The notes under the pieces are model-generated. The model was not told where the DNA came from. It saw only the letters and a program-made list of their open reading frames with translations, and searched no databases. Below, one piece after another: positions 42,417-51,258 of a stretch of DNA of 64,000 bases (positions within the stretch are counted from its first letter, which is position 1; the number at the start of each line of letters is the position of its first letter). The stretch covers positions 62,001 to 126,000 of the forward strand of contig NZ_JAAGLU010000021.1 in assembly GCF_010550245.1 (NCBI RefSeq), given 5' to 3'. Source of the stretch: Streptomyces sp. SID12501. Lineage in GTDB: Bacteria; Actinomycetota; Actinomycetes; Streptomycetales; Streptomycetaceae. The position numbers were made by a program, and so were the translations under genes.

Positions 42417-43257
42417 ACGTCGGCTGCAGATCGCCTACTCGCCCTGCCCGAACGACACCTTCGTCTTCGACGCCTGGGCCCATGGCCGGGTGCCGGGCGC
42501 GCCCGCGCTCGACGTGACGTTCGCGGACATCGACATCACCAACGGCATGGCCGAGCGCGGCGAGTTCGACGTACTGAAGGTGTCGTACGCCGTGCTGCCG
42601 TACGTCCTCGACGAGTACGCGCTGCTGCCCTGCGGGGGCGCGCTGGGGCGGGGCTGCGGGCCGCTGGTGCTCACCCGGGAGGCCGGGACCGACCTGACGG
42701 GGCGCACGGTCGCGGTGCCGAGCGAGCGGTCGACGGCGTACCTGCTGTTCCGGCTGTGGGCGGCGGACACGGTCCCCGGCGGGGTCGGGGAGGTCGTCGT
42801 GATGCCGTTCCACGAGATCATGCCCGCCGTGCGGGACGGGAAGGTCGACGCCGGGCTGGTCATCCACGAGGCGCGCTTCACGTACCAGAACTACGGGCTG
42901 CACAAGCTGGCGGACATGGGCGAGCACTGGGAGGCGACGACCGGGCTGCCGATCCCGCTCGGCGCGATCATCGCCAAGCGGTCGCTGGGAGCCCGGACGC
43001 TGGAGCTGCTGGCCCGGGCCGCCCGGACGTCCGTACGCGCCGCCTGGGACGACCCGGAGGCCTCCAGGGCCTATGTCCTGGAACACGCGCAGGAGATGGA
43101 CCCGAAGGTGGCCGACCAGCACATCGGGCTGTACGTCAACGAGTTCACCGCCGACCTCGGCGAGGACGGCTATGCGGCGGTCCGGGGGCTGTTGACACGC
43201 GCGGCGGCCGAGGGACTGGTACCGCCCCTCGGCTCGAACGCACTCGATTTCCCCTAG
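42376..43257 (+). CDS. mqnD: 1,4-dihydroxy-6-naphthoate synthase
   Basis: 293 residues (ATG 42376; ATG 42388 possible). YSPCPNDTFVFDAWAHGRV, VLKVSYAVLPYVLDEYALLPCGGALGRGCGP and VIHEARFTYQNYGL, with the catalytic His, are MqnD signatures. It converts cyclic dehypoxanthinylfutalosine to 1,4-dihydroxy-6-naphthoate. The mqnB-mqnD pairing matches S. coelicolor as I recall it. Confidence 0.95.
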   Translation: MRTSMSTRVTPETERRLQIAYSPCPNDTFVFDAWAHGRVPGAPALDVTFADIDITNGMAERGEFDVLKVSYAVLPYVLDEYALLPCGGALGRGCGPLVLTREAGTDLTGRTVAVPSERSTAYLLFRLWAADTVPGGVGEVVVMPFHEIMPAVRDGKVDAGLVIHEARFTYQNYGLHKLADMGEHWEATTGLPIPLGAIIAKRSLGARTLELLARAARTSVRAAWDDPEASRAYVLEHAQEMDPKVADQHIGLYVNEFTADLGEDGYAAVRGLLTRAAAEGLVPPLGSNALDFP

Positions 43258-43274
43258 GAATCTCCGGAAACGTC

Positions 43275-43658
43275 CTACACGTCCAACTGGTCGGCGACCG
43301 CCCGCAGCAGGCCCGCGATCTTCGCGCCCGAGGTCTTCTCGGGGTAACGGCCCCTTTCCAGCAAAGGCGTGATGTTCTCCAGGACGGTCGTCAAGTCCTG
43401 GACGATGGAGGCCAGTTCGTCGGGCTTCTTGCGCTGCGCCGCGGCGACCGACGGGGTCGGGTCCAGGATCACGACGGAAAGTGCCTGGTCACCGCGTTGG
43501 CCGGCGACAACTCCGAACTCCACGCGCTGGCCCGGCTTGAGGGCGTCGACTCCGGCGGGCAGGACCGAGGAATGGACGAAGACGTCACCGCCGTCATCGC
43601 GGGAGAGAAAGCCGAAACCCTTCTCACTGTTGAACCACTTGACCTTGCCGGTAGGCAC
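43275..43658 (-). CDS. Cold-shock-domain protein with C-terminal helical extension
   Basis: 127 residues from GTG 43658 (GAGGAA upstream). The N-terminal cold-shock domain has RNP1-like KGFGFLS and RNP2-like VFVHSSVL, so it binds single-stranded RNA or DNA. The ~60-residue C-terminal part (PDELASIVQDLTTVLENITPLLERG) is helical and unusual compared with the ~67-residue CspA type. A 10-bp phased repeat lies in its leader. Confidence 0.92.
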   Translation of the reverse strand: MPTGKVKWFNSEKGFGFLSRDDGGDVFVHSSVLPAGVDALKPGQRVEFGVVAGQRGDQALSVVILDPTPSVAAAQRKKPDELASIVQDLTTVLENITPLLERGRYPEKTSGAKIAGLLRAVADQLDV

Positions 43659-43690
43659 GTCTGTTCCTCGTCCTCGTACTCGTCGGAAAA

Positions 43691-43750
43691 CTGCTTCGGG
43701 CTGTTTGAATCTGCTACGAAGTGCTTCGAAGCGCTTCGAACTGCTGGCGG
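43691..43750. repeat. Six 10-bp phased repeats upstream of the cold-shock gene
   Basis: CTGCTTCGGG, CTGTTTGAAT, CTGCTACGAA, GTGCTTCGAA, GCGCTTCGAA and CTGCTGGCGG are contiguous. Two adjoining units form the perfect palindrome TTCGAAGCGCTTCGAA at 43725-43740. Confidence 0.8.
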
Positions 43751-43874
43751 GAAAACGGGTCTTGATAGCACTGGGGCGGGTCGTGTGACCCGCCGGTACC
43801 AAGGCTAATGGTCCCTAGGCCGGTGACAAGACGTCGCCGGGTTGTTCCTTCGGGCAGGGAACTACCCTGGTCGA

Positions 43875-44129
43875 GTGCGTGACAAAACCCAAACGAATTC
43901 CGCTGCGGCCGGAGATCGGCTGATCCGTGTCGGTGCCATCGTGTTCTTCGTCGGCGCGGTGGCCACTTTGGTCACCGTGGCCCCATTCCTCCTCGGGACG
44001 ACGCCATTCCCGACGTACATGTTCGGCTTGAGCATGTTGATGGGCGTCGGCTTTCTCGTCGCGGGCGCCGGGGTGCTCCGGTCGGCGGCCGAGGGCCGCC
44101 GTCAGGCGCGGGCCGCCACACCTCGGTAG
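43875..44129 (+). CDS. Small two-helix membrane protein
   Basis: 84 residues from GTG 43875. Helices VGAIVFFVGAVATLVTVAPFLL and YMFGLSMLMGVGFLVAGAGVL, then a short basic tail. Widespread in Streptomyces beside the futalosine genes; function unknown. Its 3' end overlaps the convergent HAD gene by 28 bp. Confidence 0.8.
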   Translation: MRDKTQTNSAAAGDRLIRVGAIVFFVGAVATLVTVAPFLLGTTPFPTYMFGLSMLMGVGFLVAGAGVLRSAAEGRRQARAATPR

Positions 44130-44752
44130 GAGGCCAGCCAGTCCGGGAAGCGGGTGAGGTCGTCGAGGACGACGTCCGCGCCCGCCTCGCGCAGCTCAGC
44201 GGCGTCGCAGGGCCCGGTGGGCACCGCCACCGACAGGGCACTTGCGGCCCGCGCGCCACGTACGTCTCCGACGTGATCGCCGACGTACACGCTCGCGCCC
44301 TGCTCGCGCAGGGCCACCGCCTTCTGCTCGGCCCACAGGTTTCCGATGACCGCGTCGGGCTCGATGCCGAGGTGTTCGAGGTGCAGCTTGGCGTTCGGCT
44401 CGTACTTGGCGGTGACGACGATCGCCCGCCCGCCGCACTCCCGTACGGCCGCGATCGCCTCGCGGGCGCCGGTCATCGCGGGGGTCGCGGTGATGGCGAT
44501 GGCCGGATACATCGCACGGTAGAGGTCGCTCATGGCCGCGACCTGATCGGCCGGAAACCACTGCACGAGCTCGTCCGCGAGGGGTGGCCCGAGCCGGGTC
44601 ACGGCCAGATCGGCGTCGATGTACGTGCCCGTCCGCTCGGCGAGCGCCAGATAGCAGGCGTGGATGCCGGGGCGGGAGTCGATGAGGGTCATGTCGAGGT
44701 CGAACCCGACGGTGAGCGCGCCGGAGGGCGTCGGCGAGGGCATCGATGTCAT
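44102..44752 (-). CDS. HAD-superfamily phosphatase (phosphoglycolate phosphatase-like)
   Basis: 216 residues. HAD motif I is FDLDMTLIDSRPG, motif II/III VTAKYEPNAKLH, and motif IV YVGDHVGDVRGA. ATG 44752 is preferred; 44761 and 44743 are also possible. Likely substrates are small phosphorylated metabolites. Overlaps the small membrane gene at its 3' end. Confidence 0.92.
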   Translation of the reverse strand: MTSMPSPTPSGALTVGFDLDMTLIDSRPGIHACYLALAERTGTYIDADLAVTRLGPPLADELVQWFPADQVAAMSDLYRAMYPAIAITATPAMTGAREAIAAVRECGGRAIVVTAKYEPNAKLHLEHLGIEPDAVIGNLWAEQKAVALREQGASVYVGDHVGDVRGARAASALSVAVPTGPCDAAELREAGADVVLDDLTRFPDWLASYRGVAARA

Positions 44753-44814
44753 ATGCACCATTGTGCGGGAGCGGACAGAACGAGAAACGGGGGCTGCGAG
44801 GGCTGCGGGGGCGG

Positions 44815-45876
44815 TCAGCGCCGGCGCTGGGAGCGCCAGACGAGGAACAGGGCGGAGACGATCGCGGCGCCCTTCACCACCCACGGCCAGGTCTGGCCGA
44901 TGGCCTCGTTCATGTGCCCCTCGGCGATGGGGTCGCCCCAGCGGCCCCGCGTACGCCCCCACAGCCACCCGGCACCGGCCGCGACCGCCGCTCCGGGCAG
45001 GTACACGACCGCCCACTTGGTCTCGGCCTGGGAGAGCCGGCGCGAGGCGTAGGCGATGGCCCAGCCGACGAGGAGGGCGTAGATGTTGCCGAGGACCGCT
45101 CCCGCGACGAGGAGGCCGGCGGCGAGCAGGAGCAGCGGGTTGCTCCAGCTGCCGGAGGGGAGGGGGAGGCGCAGCCGTCGCAGCCGTCGACGGGGGGCGT
45201 CCGCGATCTCGTCCTCGGCGTCCCCTTCGACAGCGGACGCGTCGTCCTCGGTGGCCTCGACGGCCTCGTCCGTCGGCTTCGGCTGCGGCTTCTGCGGCCT
45301 GGGCGGCTTGAGGAGGTCGGGGATCTCCACCCCGCCGACGAACCCGGCCGGGAGGCTGTCCGTGTCCGTGAGCGGGCCCGTGCGGCCGGCCAGCCACCAG
45401 TCCGCGTCCCCGAGCTCGTCCGTACCCGCGAGATGGGGCGGGGCGGGGTCGCCGCCCATGGGAAACGGAGCGAATGGCTCCGCTACGCCCGCTTCCTTGC
45501 CGGCCTCCGCCGGACGCGGGCGCGGTACGAGTCGCCCGAGCCCCTTGCCCTTGCGCTGCGGCTCCTCGCGGTCACGCTGTACGGGTACGGAGGTACGCGG
45601 CGCCTCGGGCGCGCCGGGCACACCGGGACCGGGGCCCGCGCCGGCCACGACCTCGTCCGGGCTGCCGATGCGGTCGAGGATGCGGCGTACGGAGGCGGGG
45701 CTGTCGACCGTGGCCCTGGAGCGGCGCCGGTCGATCTCCGCCCGCAGCCCCGAGACGAGGCGCATCCGCTCGCCGGACGGCAACTGCCGCTGCTGGGCCA
45801 GGTCTCCGACCCTGCTCAGATACTCGTAGACGACCTGGTCGCTCTCGATACCCACACGGTCAGACGTTACCGGCAT
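44815..45876 (-). CDS. Membrane protein with HAAS-like N-terminal domain
   Basis: 353 residues. The N-terminal helical region (YEYLSRVGDLAQQRQLPSGERMRLVSGLRAEIDRRR to SVRRILDRIGSPDEVVAG) resembles DUF1700/HAAS signalling domains. A Pro/charged linker and three C-terminal membrane segments (NPLLLLAAGLLVAGAVLGNIYALLVGWAIAYA...) follow. ATG 45876 directly abuts interspersed element copy 3; GTG 45855 is an alternative start. Function unknown. Confidence 0.8.
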   Translation of the reverse strand: MPVTSDRVGIESDQVVYEYLSRVGDLAQQRQLPSGERMRLVSGLRAEIDRRRSRATVDSPASVRRILDRIGSPDEVVAGAGPGPGVPGAPEAPRTSVPVQRDREEPQRKGKGLGRLVPRPRPAEAGKEAGVAEPFAPFPMGGDPAPPHLAGTDELGDADWWLAGRTGPLTDTDSLPAGFVGGVEIPDLLKPPRPQKPQPKPTDEAVEATEDDASAVEGDAEDEIADAPRRRLRRLRLPLPSGSWSNPLLLLAAGLLVAGAVLGNIYALLVGWAIAYASRRLSQAETKWAVVYLPGAAVAAGAGWLWGRTRGRWGDPIAEGHMNEAIGQTWPWVVKGAAIVSALFLVWRSQRRR

Positions 45877-45877
45877 A

Positions 45878-45949
45878 TTCAGCCCGTCCGGCGCTTGAGG
45901 ACGAGGCCCCTTCAGGGCCGAAGCGGGGGTCTGGGGGCGCAGCCCCCAG
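45878..45949 (+). repeat. Interspersed three-hairpin element, copy 3
   Basis: The most complete copy: CGTCC/GGACG; GGCCC-CTTCA-GGGCC; CTGGGGGC-GCA-GCCCCCAG. It occupies most of the gap between two divergent genes and reaches within 2 bp of one ATG, so it must affect or contain their promoters. Confidence 0.9.
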
Positions 45950-46019
45950 TGACGTCCACACCGACCGACCCGCACCGACAAAGGACACCTCACCGCACCC
46001 ACCCGCTACCGTTGGCGGG

Positions 46020-48593
46020 ATGAGCACCGAGGAGACACCGGCGCCGCGTTCCCTCGCGGAGGCGCTTCGCGCGCGGGACGACGCATCGCTCGCCGCGCTG
46101 CTGCGCACGCGGCCGGACCTCATCACCCCCGTCCCCACCGACCTCACCCAGCTGGCCACCCGCGCCGGCACCCGCGCGTCGGTCGTACGCGCCCTGGAAC
46201 GCCTGGACCGGTTCACGCTCCAGACGGCGCAGGCGCTGGCCGTGTCCCCGGACCCGGCGGCGTACGACGGTCTGCTGGCCCTCCTCGCGGGTGACGCGGC
46301 CGACCCCAGCGTCACGGCGGCCCTCCCCCGAGCCCTCACCTCGCTGCGCGAGCAGGCGCTGGTGTGGGGCGGTACGGACCGGCTGCGTCTCGTCCGCACC
46401 GCCCGTGAGCTGCTGGCACCCTCGCCGCAGCATCCGTCACCGACGGGGCTCGGGCCGACCGTCGCGGAGGCGACGGCGGGGATGTCGCCGGGCCGGGTGC
46501 AGGAGATCGTGGCGGCGGCGGGGCTCACGTCGACGCACGACGCGGTGAGCGCGGTCGCCTCGCTCACCGCCCTGTTCACCGACCGCAGGCGGATGGCCGC
46601 GCTGCTCGACAGCGCCGCCCCGGACTCCGTGGACGTGCTCCGGCGCCTCGTCTGGGGCCCGCCGTACGGCCAGATCACCGCTGAGCCGGCCGCGCACCTG
46701 CGCTGGCTGCTGGACCGGGGGCTCCTGCTCGCCACCGCGCCCGGCACCGTCGTACTGCCGCGCGAGGTGGCCCTGCATCTGCGCGAGGGCCGGGCGCACC
46801 GTACGACCGAGCCGTTGCCGCCCGGGGTCGAGCCCGCCGCGACCCATCGTCCACAGGTTGTGGACAACGCGGCGGCCGGGCAGGCGTACACCGCGCTCGC
46901 GACCGTCGAGGAGCTGCTGAAGGACTGGGACGAGGGCGGCCCGGCGGTGCTGCGGGCCGGCGGGCTGAGCGTCCGCGACCTCAAGCGGACGGCCGTCGCC
47001 CTGGACGTGTCCGAGCCGGTGGCCGCGTTCTGGGTCGAACTCGCCTACGCGGCAGGCCTGTTGGCGTCCGACGGCGAGACCGACGAGCGGTACGCGGCGA
47101 CCCCCGCGTACGACGAGTGGCTGGAGTGGCCCTCGGGCCGGCGCTGGGCGCGGCTCGCGGAGGCGTGGCTGACGGCGACCCGGACGCCCGGAGTGATCGG
47201 CGGCCGGGACGCCAAGGACCGCACGCTGTCCGCCCTCGGCCCGGCCCTGGACCGGTCGGCCGCGCCGGAGGTACGGCACCGGGTGCTGGCCCTGCTGGCC
47301 GCCCTCCCGGAGGGCACGTCCCCGACCGTCGAGTCGGTGCTGGCCCGCCTGCACTGGGAGCGTCCGACGCGCGGCCCGCAGCAGGACCGGGCGGGCGACG
47401 AGGACCTGCGCACCAGGCTCGCCCGCTGGACCCTGGCAGAGGCGGAGTCGCTGGGCGTCACGGGCCGGGGGGCACTGTCGTCCCAGGGCCGGGCGCTGCT
47501 GGGCGCCCCCGCCGCGCCGGTGAAGGCGGCCGAGCAGCCGACCGGCCCCGGCGACAAACTCCCGGTCCACCACCATCACGACCACACCCACTCCCACCCG
47601 CACTCCCACGCGCACACCCTCGAACCCCTCTCGGCGTCCGAGCAGGCCGTCGCCTCCGCCACCGCCGCCCGGCTGCTCACCCCGCTGCTCCCCGAGCCGC
47701 TCGACCACGTCCTCCTCCAGGCGGACCTGACGGCGGTGGCCCCGGGCCCTCTCAAGCGCCCCCTGGCCGACATGCTCGGCGTGCTCGCGGACGTCGAGTC
47801 GAAGGGCGGCGCGACGGTCTACCGCTTCACCCCGGGTTCCGTACGCCGCGCCCTGGACGCCGGCCGCTCCGCCTCCGACCTGCACGACTTCCTGACCGCC
47901 CACTCCCGTACGCCGGTCCCGCAGCCCCTCGCCTACCTCATCGACGACGTGGCGCGCAGGCACGGACACCTGCGGATCGGCGTGGCCTCGGCCTACGTGC
48001 GCTGCGACGACGACGCGGTGCTCAGCGAGATCCTCGCCGACAAGCGGTCCGCGAACCTGCGTCTGCGGCGCCTGGCGCCCACGGTGCTGGCCGCGCAGGC
48101 CGACCCTGCGACGCTCCTCGACGGGCTGCGCGGCATGGGCTTCGCGCCGGCCGCCGAGTCCGCCGAGGGTGACGTCCTGATCACCCGCGCCCACTCCCAC
48201 CGCACCCCGCCCCGCACAGCCCCGGACCCGGTACCGGACGGCCCCCCGGCCCCCGACAACACGCTCCTCTCGGCGGCGATCCGGGCGATCAGGGCGGGCG
48301 ACCTCGCCTCGACGACCCCGCGCAAACCGACGGAGACCCCGGCCCCGAACGGCGACCTCCCGCGCACCAGCCCTCCCGAGACCCTGGCCACCATGCAGGC
48401 CGCCGTCATGACCGGCGAGGCCGTGTGGATCGGCTACGTCAACGCCGAGGGCGCCGCCAGCCAGCGCGTCATCGCCCCCATCCGCGTGGAGGGCGGCTTC
48501 GTGACGGCGTACGACCACACGGCGGACGAGGTACGGACGTATCCGCTGCACCGGGTCACAGGGGTCGCGGAACTGGCGGACGACCAGCCGTAG
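46020..48593 (+). CDS. Helicase-associated XPB/Ssl2-like N-terminal domain protein with WYL end
   Basis: 857 residues from ATG 46020. The N-terminal and middle parts match the helicase-associated 'XPB/Ssl2-like helicase family' proteins (SLAEALRARDDASLAALLRTRPDLITPVPTDLTQLATRAGTRASVVRALERLDRFTLQTAQALA). Residues 517-533, HHHHDHTHSHPHSHAHT, form a His-rich metal-binding-like loop. The last ~70 residues (EAVWIGYVNAEGAASQRVIAPIRVEGGFVTAYDHTADEVRTYPLHRV) resemble a WYL domain. No helicase Walker motifs are present. It stands near xpb and is probably its partner or regulator. Confidence 0.85.
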   Translation: MSTEETPAPRSLAEALRARDDASLAALLRTRPDLITPVPTDLTQLATRAGTRASVVRALERLDRFTLQTAQALAVSPDPAAYDGLLALLAGDAADPSVTAALPRALTSLREQALVWGGTDRLRLVRTARELLAPSPQHPSPTGLGPTVAEATAGMSPGRVQEIVAAAGLTSTHDAVSAVASLTALFTDRRRMAALLDSAAPDSVDVLRRLVWGPPYGQITAEPAAHLRWLLDRGLLLATAPGTVVLPREVALHLREGRAHRTTEPLPPGVEPAATHRPQVVDNAAAGQAYTALATVEELLKDWDEGGPAVLRAGGLSVRDLKRTAVALDVSEPVAAFWVELAYAAGLLASDGETDERYAATPAYDEWLEWPSGRRWARLAEAWLTATRTPGVIGGRDAKDRTLSALGPALDRSAAPEVRHRVLALLAALPEGTSPTVESVLARLHWERPTRGPQQDRAGDEDLRTRLARWTLAEAESLGVTGRGALSSQGRALLGAPAAPVKAAEQPTGPGDKLPVHHHHDHTHSHPHSHAHTLEPLSASEQAVASATAARLLTPLLPEPLDHVLLQADLTAVAPGPLKRPLADMLGVLADVESKGGATVYRFTPGSVRRALDAGRSASDLHDFLTAHSRTPVPQPLAYLIDDVARRHGHLRIGVASAYVRCDDDAVLSEILADKRSANLRLRRLAPTVLAAQADPATLLDGLRGMGFAPAAESAEGDVLITRAHSHRTPPRTAPDPVPDGPPAPDNTLLSAAIRAIRAGDLASTTPRKPTETPAPNGDLPRTSPPETLATMQAAVMTGEAVWIGYVNAEGAASQRVIAPIRVEGGFVTAYDHTADEVRTYPLHRVTGVAELADDQP

Positions 48594-48624
48594 GGGCGCC
48601 CAGGGCCGCTGGTGGGGCATCCGG

Positions 48625-49224
48625 TCAGCAGGCGACGACCCTGGCGTCCGCGGGCAGGCCGAAGTGGGCTCGGGCGGCGGTCTCCAGGGCGGTGGACGAC
48701 ATCGAGTCGTCGGTGCCGGACTCGGCGAAGTAACTGAAGTGGTCCTCCATCCACTCCGCGTACCCGGCGCCGTCCGGCGGCTCCTCCCGCGACACGACCC
48801 GGTAGTCGCCGTCCGCCGCCCGCTCCAGCCGCAGCACCTGCGGGTACCGGAAGCCGCCGCACTCCACCAGGGCACCCGCGCGGACCCCGTACTCCATGCA
48901 CAGGGTGTTGACGCCTGCCCGTACGACACCGTCGCCGTCCTCGCCGAGGTCCAGCGGCTCCGCCCGGCAGAACCACCGCACCCTGCTGCCGGGCACCGTC
49001 TCCTCGTACCCGCTGCCCCGCGAGTCGGCCACAAGCCGGGTCTCGATCACCGGCCGCACCTCGTCCCAGAGGCGGGCGTCGACGCCCGCCGGCCACAGCA
49101 CCCACGCCCCCGTCGCCACCAGCACCGTCACGGCTCCCAGCCCCGACGCCCATCTCCCCACCGACCGCACCACGAACTCCCTCCCCGCGCCGCGTCCCCG
49201 CGCCGCTCCCGCCGTACCAGACAC
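48625..49224 (-). CDS. Single-pass secreted or anchored hypothetical protein
   Basis: 199 residues. A membrane anchor at about 26-46 (WASGLGAVTVLVATGAWVLWPAG) is followed by an extracytoplasmic domain with several Cys and aromatic residues (RWFCRAEPLDLG, NTLCMEYGVRAGALVECGGF). Function unknown. It is a minus-strand insert between two plus-strand helicase-type genes. Confidence 0.7.
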   Translation of the reverse strand: MSGTAGAARGRGAGREFVVRSVGRWASGLGAVTVLVATGAWVLWPAGVDARLWDEVRPVIETRLVADSRGSGYEETVPGSRVRWFCRAEPLDLGEDGDGVVRAGVNTLCMEYGVRAGALVECGGFRYPQVLRLERAADGDYRVVSREEPPDGAGYAEWMEDHFSYFAESGTDDSMSSTALETAARAHFGLPADARVVAC

Positions 49225-49359
49225 TCAGCCCGGCCCCGGGGTTGCCTGTCAGGCCCGTCGGCTGTGGTCCGCTGTGATCAGCCGCTGTGACTCGCACCCC
49301 GCCGTGACCGTCCGCCGGTAGGGCACACTGGACGTTTGGCCGCAGGCCGTACGGAAGGG

Positions 49360-51051
49360 ATGTGCACGTACGTGAATGGTCCACTCATCGTCCAGTCGGA
49401 CAAAACCCTGCTCCTGGAGGTCGACCACGAGCAGGCCGGCGAATGCCGTCGGGCCATCGCACCGTTCGCCGAGCTGGAGCGGGCGCCGGAGCACATCCAC
49501 ACCTACCGGGTGACCCCGCTGGGCCTGTGGAACGCGCGGGCCGCCGGGCACGACGCCGAGCAGGTCGTCGACGCGCTCGTGCACTTCAGCCGCTACCCGG
49601 TGCCGCACGCGCTGCTCGTCGACATCGCCGAGACGATGGACCGCTACGGCAGGCTGACCCTCTCCAAGCATCCGGCGCACGGGCTGGTCCTCACGACCAC
49701 CGACCGTCCCGTGCTCGAGGAGATTCTGCGCTCCAAGCGGATCATCCCGCTCGTCGGCGCCCGGCTCGACCCCGACACCGTGGCCGTGCACCCCTCCGAG
49801 CGCGGGCAGATCAAGCAGGTGCTGCTGAAGCTGGGCTGGCCGGCCGAGGACCTCGCCGGGTACGTCGACGGCGAGGCGCACGAGATCGCACTGGCCGAGG
49901 ACGGGTGGGCGCTGCGCCCCTACCAGCAGCAGGCCGTGGAGAACTTCTGGCACGGCGGCAGCGGAGTGGTCGTCCTCCCCTGCGGGGCGGGGAAGACGCT
50001 GGTCGGGGCCGGTTCCATGGCCCAGGCGAAGGCCACCACGCTCATCCTCGTCACGAACACCGTCTCGGCCCGGCAGTGGAAGCACGAGCTGGTGAAGCGG
50101 ACGTCGCTGACCGAGGAGGAGATCGGCGAGTACAGCGGGACCCGCAAGGAGATCCGGCCGGTCACCATCGCGACCTACCAGGTGCTCACGACCCGGCGTA
50201 AGGGCGTCTATCCGCACCTGGAGCTGTTCGACTCCCGCGACTGGGGCCTGATCATCTACGACGAGGTGCATCTGCTGCCCGCGCCCGTCTTCAAGTTCAC
50301 CGCCGATCTGCAGGCCAGGCGGCGGCTCGGGCTGACCGCGACCCTCGTACGGGAGGACGGGCGCGAGTCCGACGTCTTCTCGCTCATCGGGCCGAAGCGG
50401 TTCGACGCGCCCTGGAAGGAGATCGAGGCGCAGGGCTACATCGCGCCCGCCGACTGTGTGGAGGTCAGGGTCAACCTGACGGAGTCGGAGCGGCTCGCGT
50501 ACGCCACCGCCGAGACCGAGGAGAAGTACCGCTTCTGCGCGACCACCGTGACCAAGCGCAAGGTCACGGAGGCGATCGTGCGGCGCTTCGCCGGACAGCA
50601 GATCCTCGTCATCGGCCAGTACATCGACCAGCTCGACGAACTGGGTGAGCACCTGAACGCGCCCGTCATCAAGGGCGAGACGCCGAACTCGCAGCGCGAG
50701 AAGCTCTTCGACGCGTTCCGTCAGGGTGAGATCAGCGTGCTGGTGGTGTCCAAGGTCGCGAACTTCTCGATCGACCTGCCGGAGGCCACCGTGGCCATCC
50801 AGGTCTCGGGGACCTTCGGGTCACGCCAGGAGGAGGCTCAGCGGCTGGGGCGCGTACTGCGGCCGAAGGCCGACGGGCACAAGGCCCACTTCTACTCGGT
50901 GGTCGCCCGGGACACCCTCGACCAGGACTTCGCCGCGCACCGCCAGCGGTTCCTGGCGGAACAGGGATACGCGTACCGGATCATGGACGCGGACGAGCTG
51001 CTGGCCGGGGACGCAGGAGGCGCCGAGGGCACGGACGGAGCTTCGGGCTGA
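49360..51051 (+). CDS. xpb: DNA repair helicase XPB-like
   Basis: 563 residues (ATG 49360; GTG 49372, MNGPLIVQ, equally plausible). Walker A is LPCGAGKTLVG, the DExH box is IYDEVHLL, then RLGLTATLVREDG, and motif VI QRLGRVLRPK. The N-terminal ~170 residues are the damage-recognition-like domain. Superfamily 2 helicases of this type unwind DNA in transcription-coupled or nucleotide excision repair. The helicase-associated protein at 46020 is probably its partner. Confidence 0.92.
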   Translation: MCTYVNGPLIVQSDKTLLLEVDHEQAGECRRAIAPFAELERAPEHIHTYRVTPLGLWNARAAGHDAEQVVDALVHFSRYPVPHALLVDIAETMDRYGRLTLSKHPAHGLVLTTTDRPVLEEILRSKRIIPLVGARLDPDTVAVHPSERGQIKQVLLKLGWPAEDLAGYVDGEAHEIALAEDGWALRPYQQQAVENFWHGGSGVVVLPCGAGKTLVGAGSMAQAKATTLILVTNTVSARQWKHELVKRTSLTEEEIGEYSGTRKEIRPVTIATYQVLTTRRKGVYPHLELFDSRDWGLIIYDEVHLLPAPVFKFTADLQARRRLGLTATLVREDGRESDVFSLIGPKRFDAPWKEIEAQGYIAPADCVEVRVNLTESERLAYATAETEEKYRFCATTVTKRKVTEAIVRRFAGQQILVIGQYIDQLDELGEHLNAPVIKGETPNSQREKLFDAFRQGEISVLVVSKVANFSIDLPEATVAIQVSGTFGSRQEEAQRLGRVLRPKADGHKAHFYSVVARDTLDQDFAAHRQRFLAEQGYAYRIMDADELLAGDAGGAEGTDGASG

Positions 51052-51063
51052 GGGGTACGCCGC

Positions 51064-51258
51064 TCACCTGCGGCGCACTCCCGCCTCCTCGCCGTACTCG
51101 CCGAGGAGTACGACGCTCAGGGTGGCGCCCGCGAACACCCTGACGGCGCGGAGGGTGTCGCCGAAGGGGTGCCGGTGGCCGCCCCGCACGGGGGTGCCAC
51201 CGGAGCGGACGGAAGCCACGGAGGCTACGGACGCGGAGGTGAAGGCTGCTGCGCTCAT
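51064..51258 (-). CDS. Small conserved Streptomyces protein, 64 aa
   Basis: From ATG 51258: SAAAFTSASVASVASVRSGGTPVRGGHRHPFGDTLRAVRVFAGATLSVVLLGEYGEEAGVRRR (shown in part elsewhere). The RHPFGDTLRAVRVFAGA to LGEYGEEAGVRRR pattern recurs in Streptomyces as a small protein of unknown role. Convergent with xpb (12 bp gap), divergent from the HelR gene. Confidence 0.65.
   Translation of the reverse strand: MSAAAFTSASVASVASVRSGGTPVRGGHRHPFGDTLRAVRVFAGATLSVVLLGEYGEEAGVRRR

Noticed and set aside
45474..46019. N-terminal extension of the helicase-associated protein
   Set aside because: It would translate interspersed element copy 3 and the opposite-strand membrane gene; ATG 46020 fits the family.
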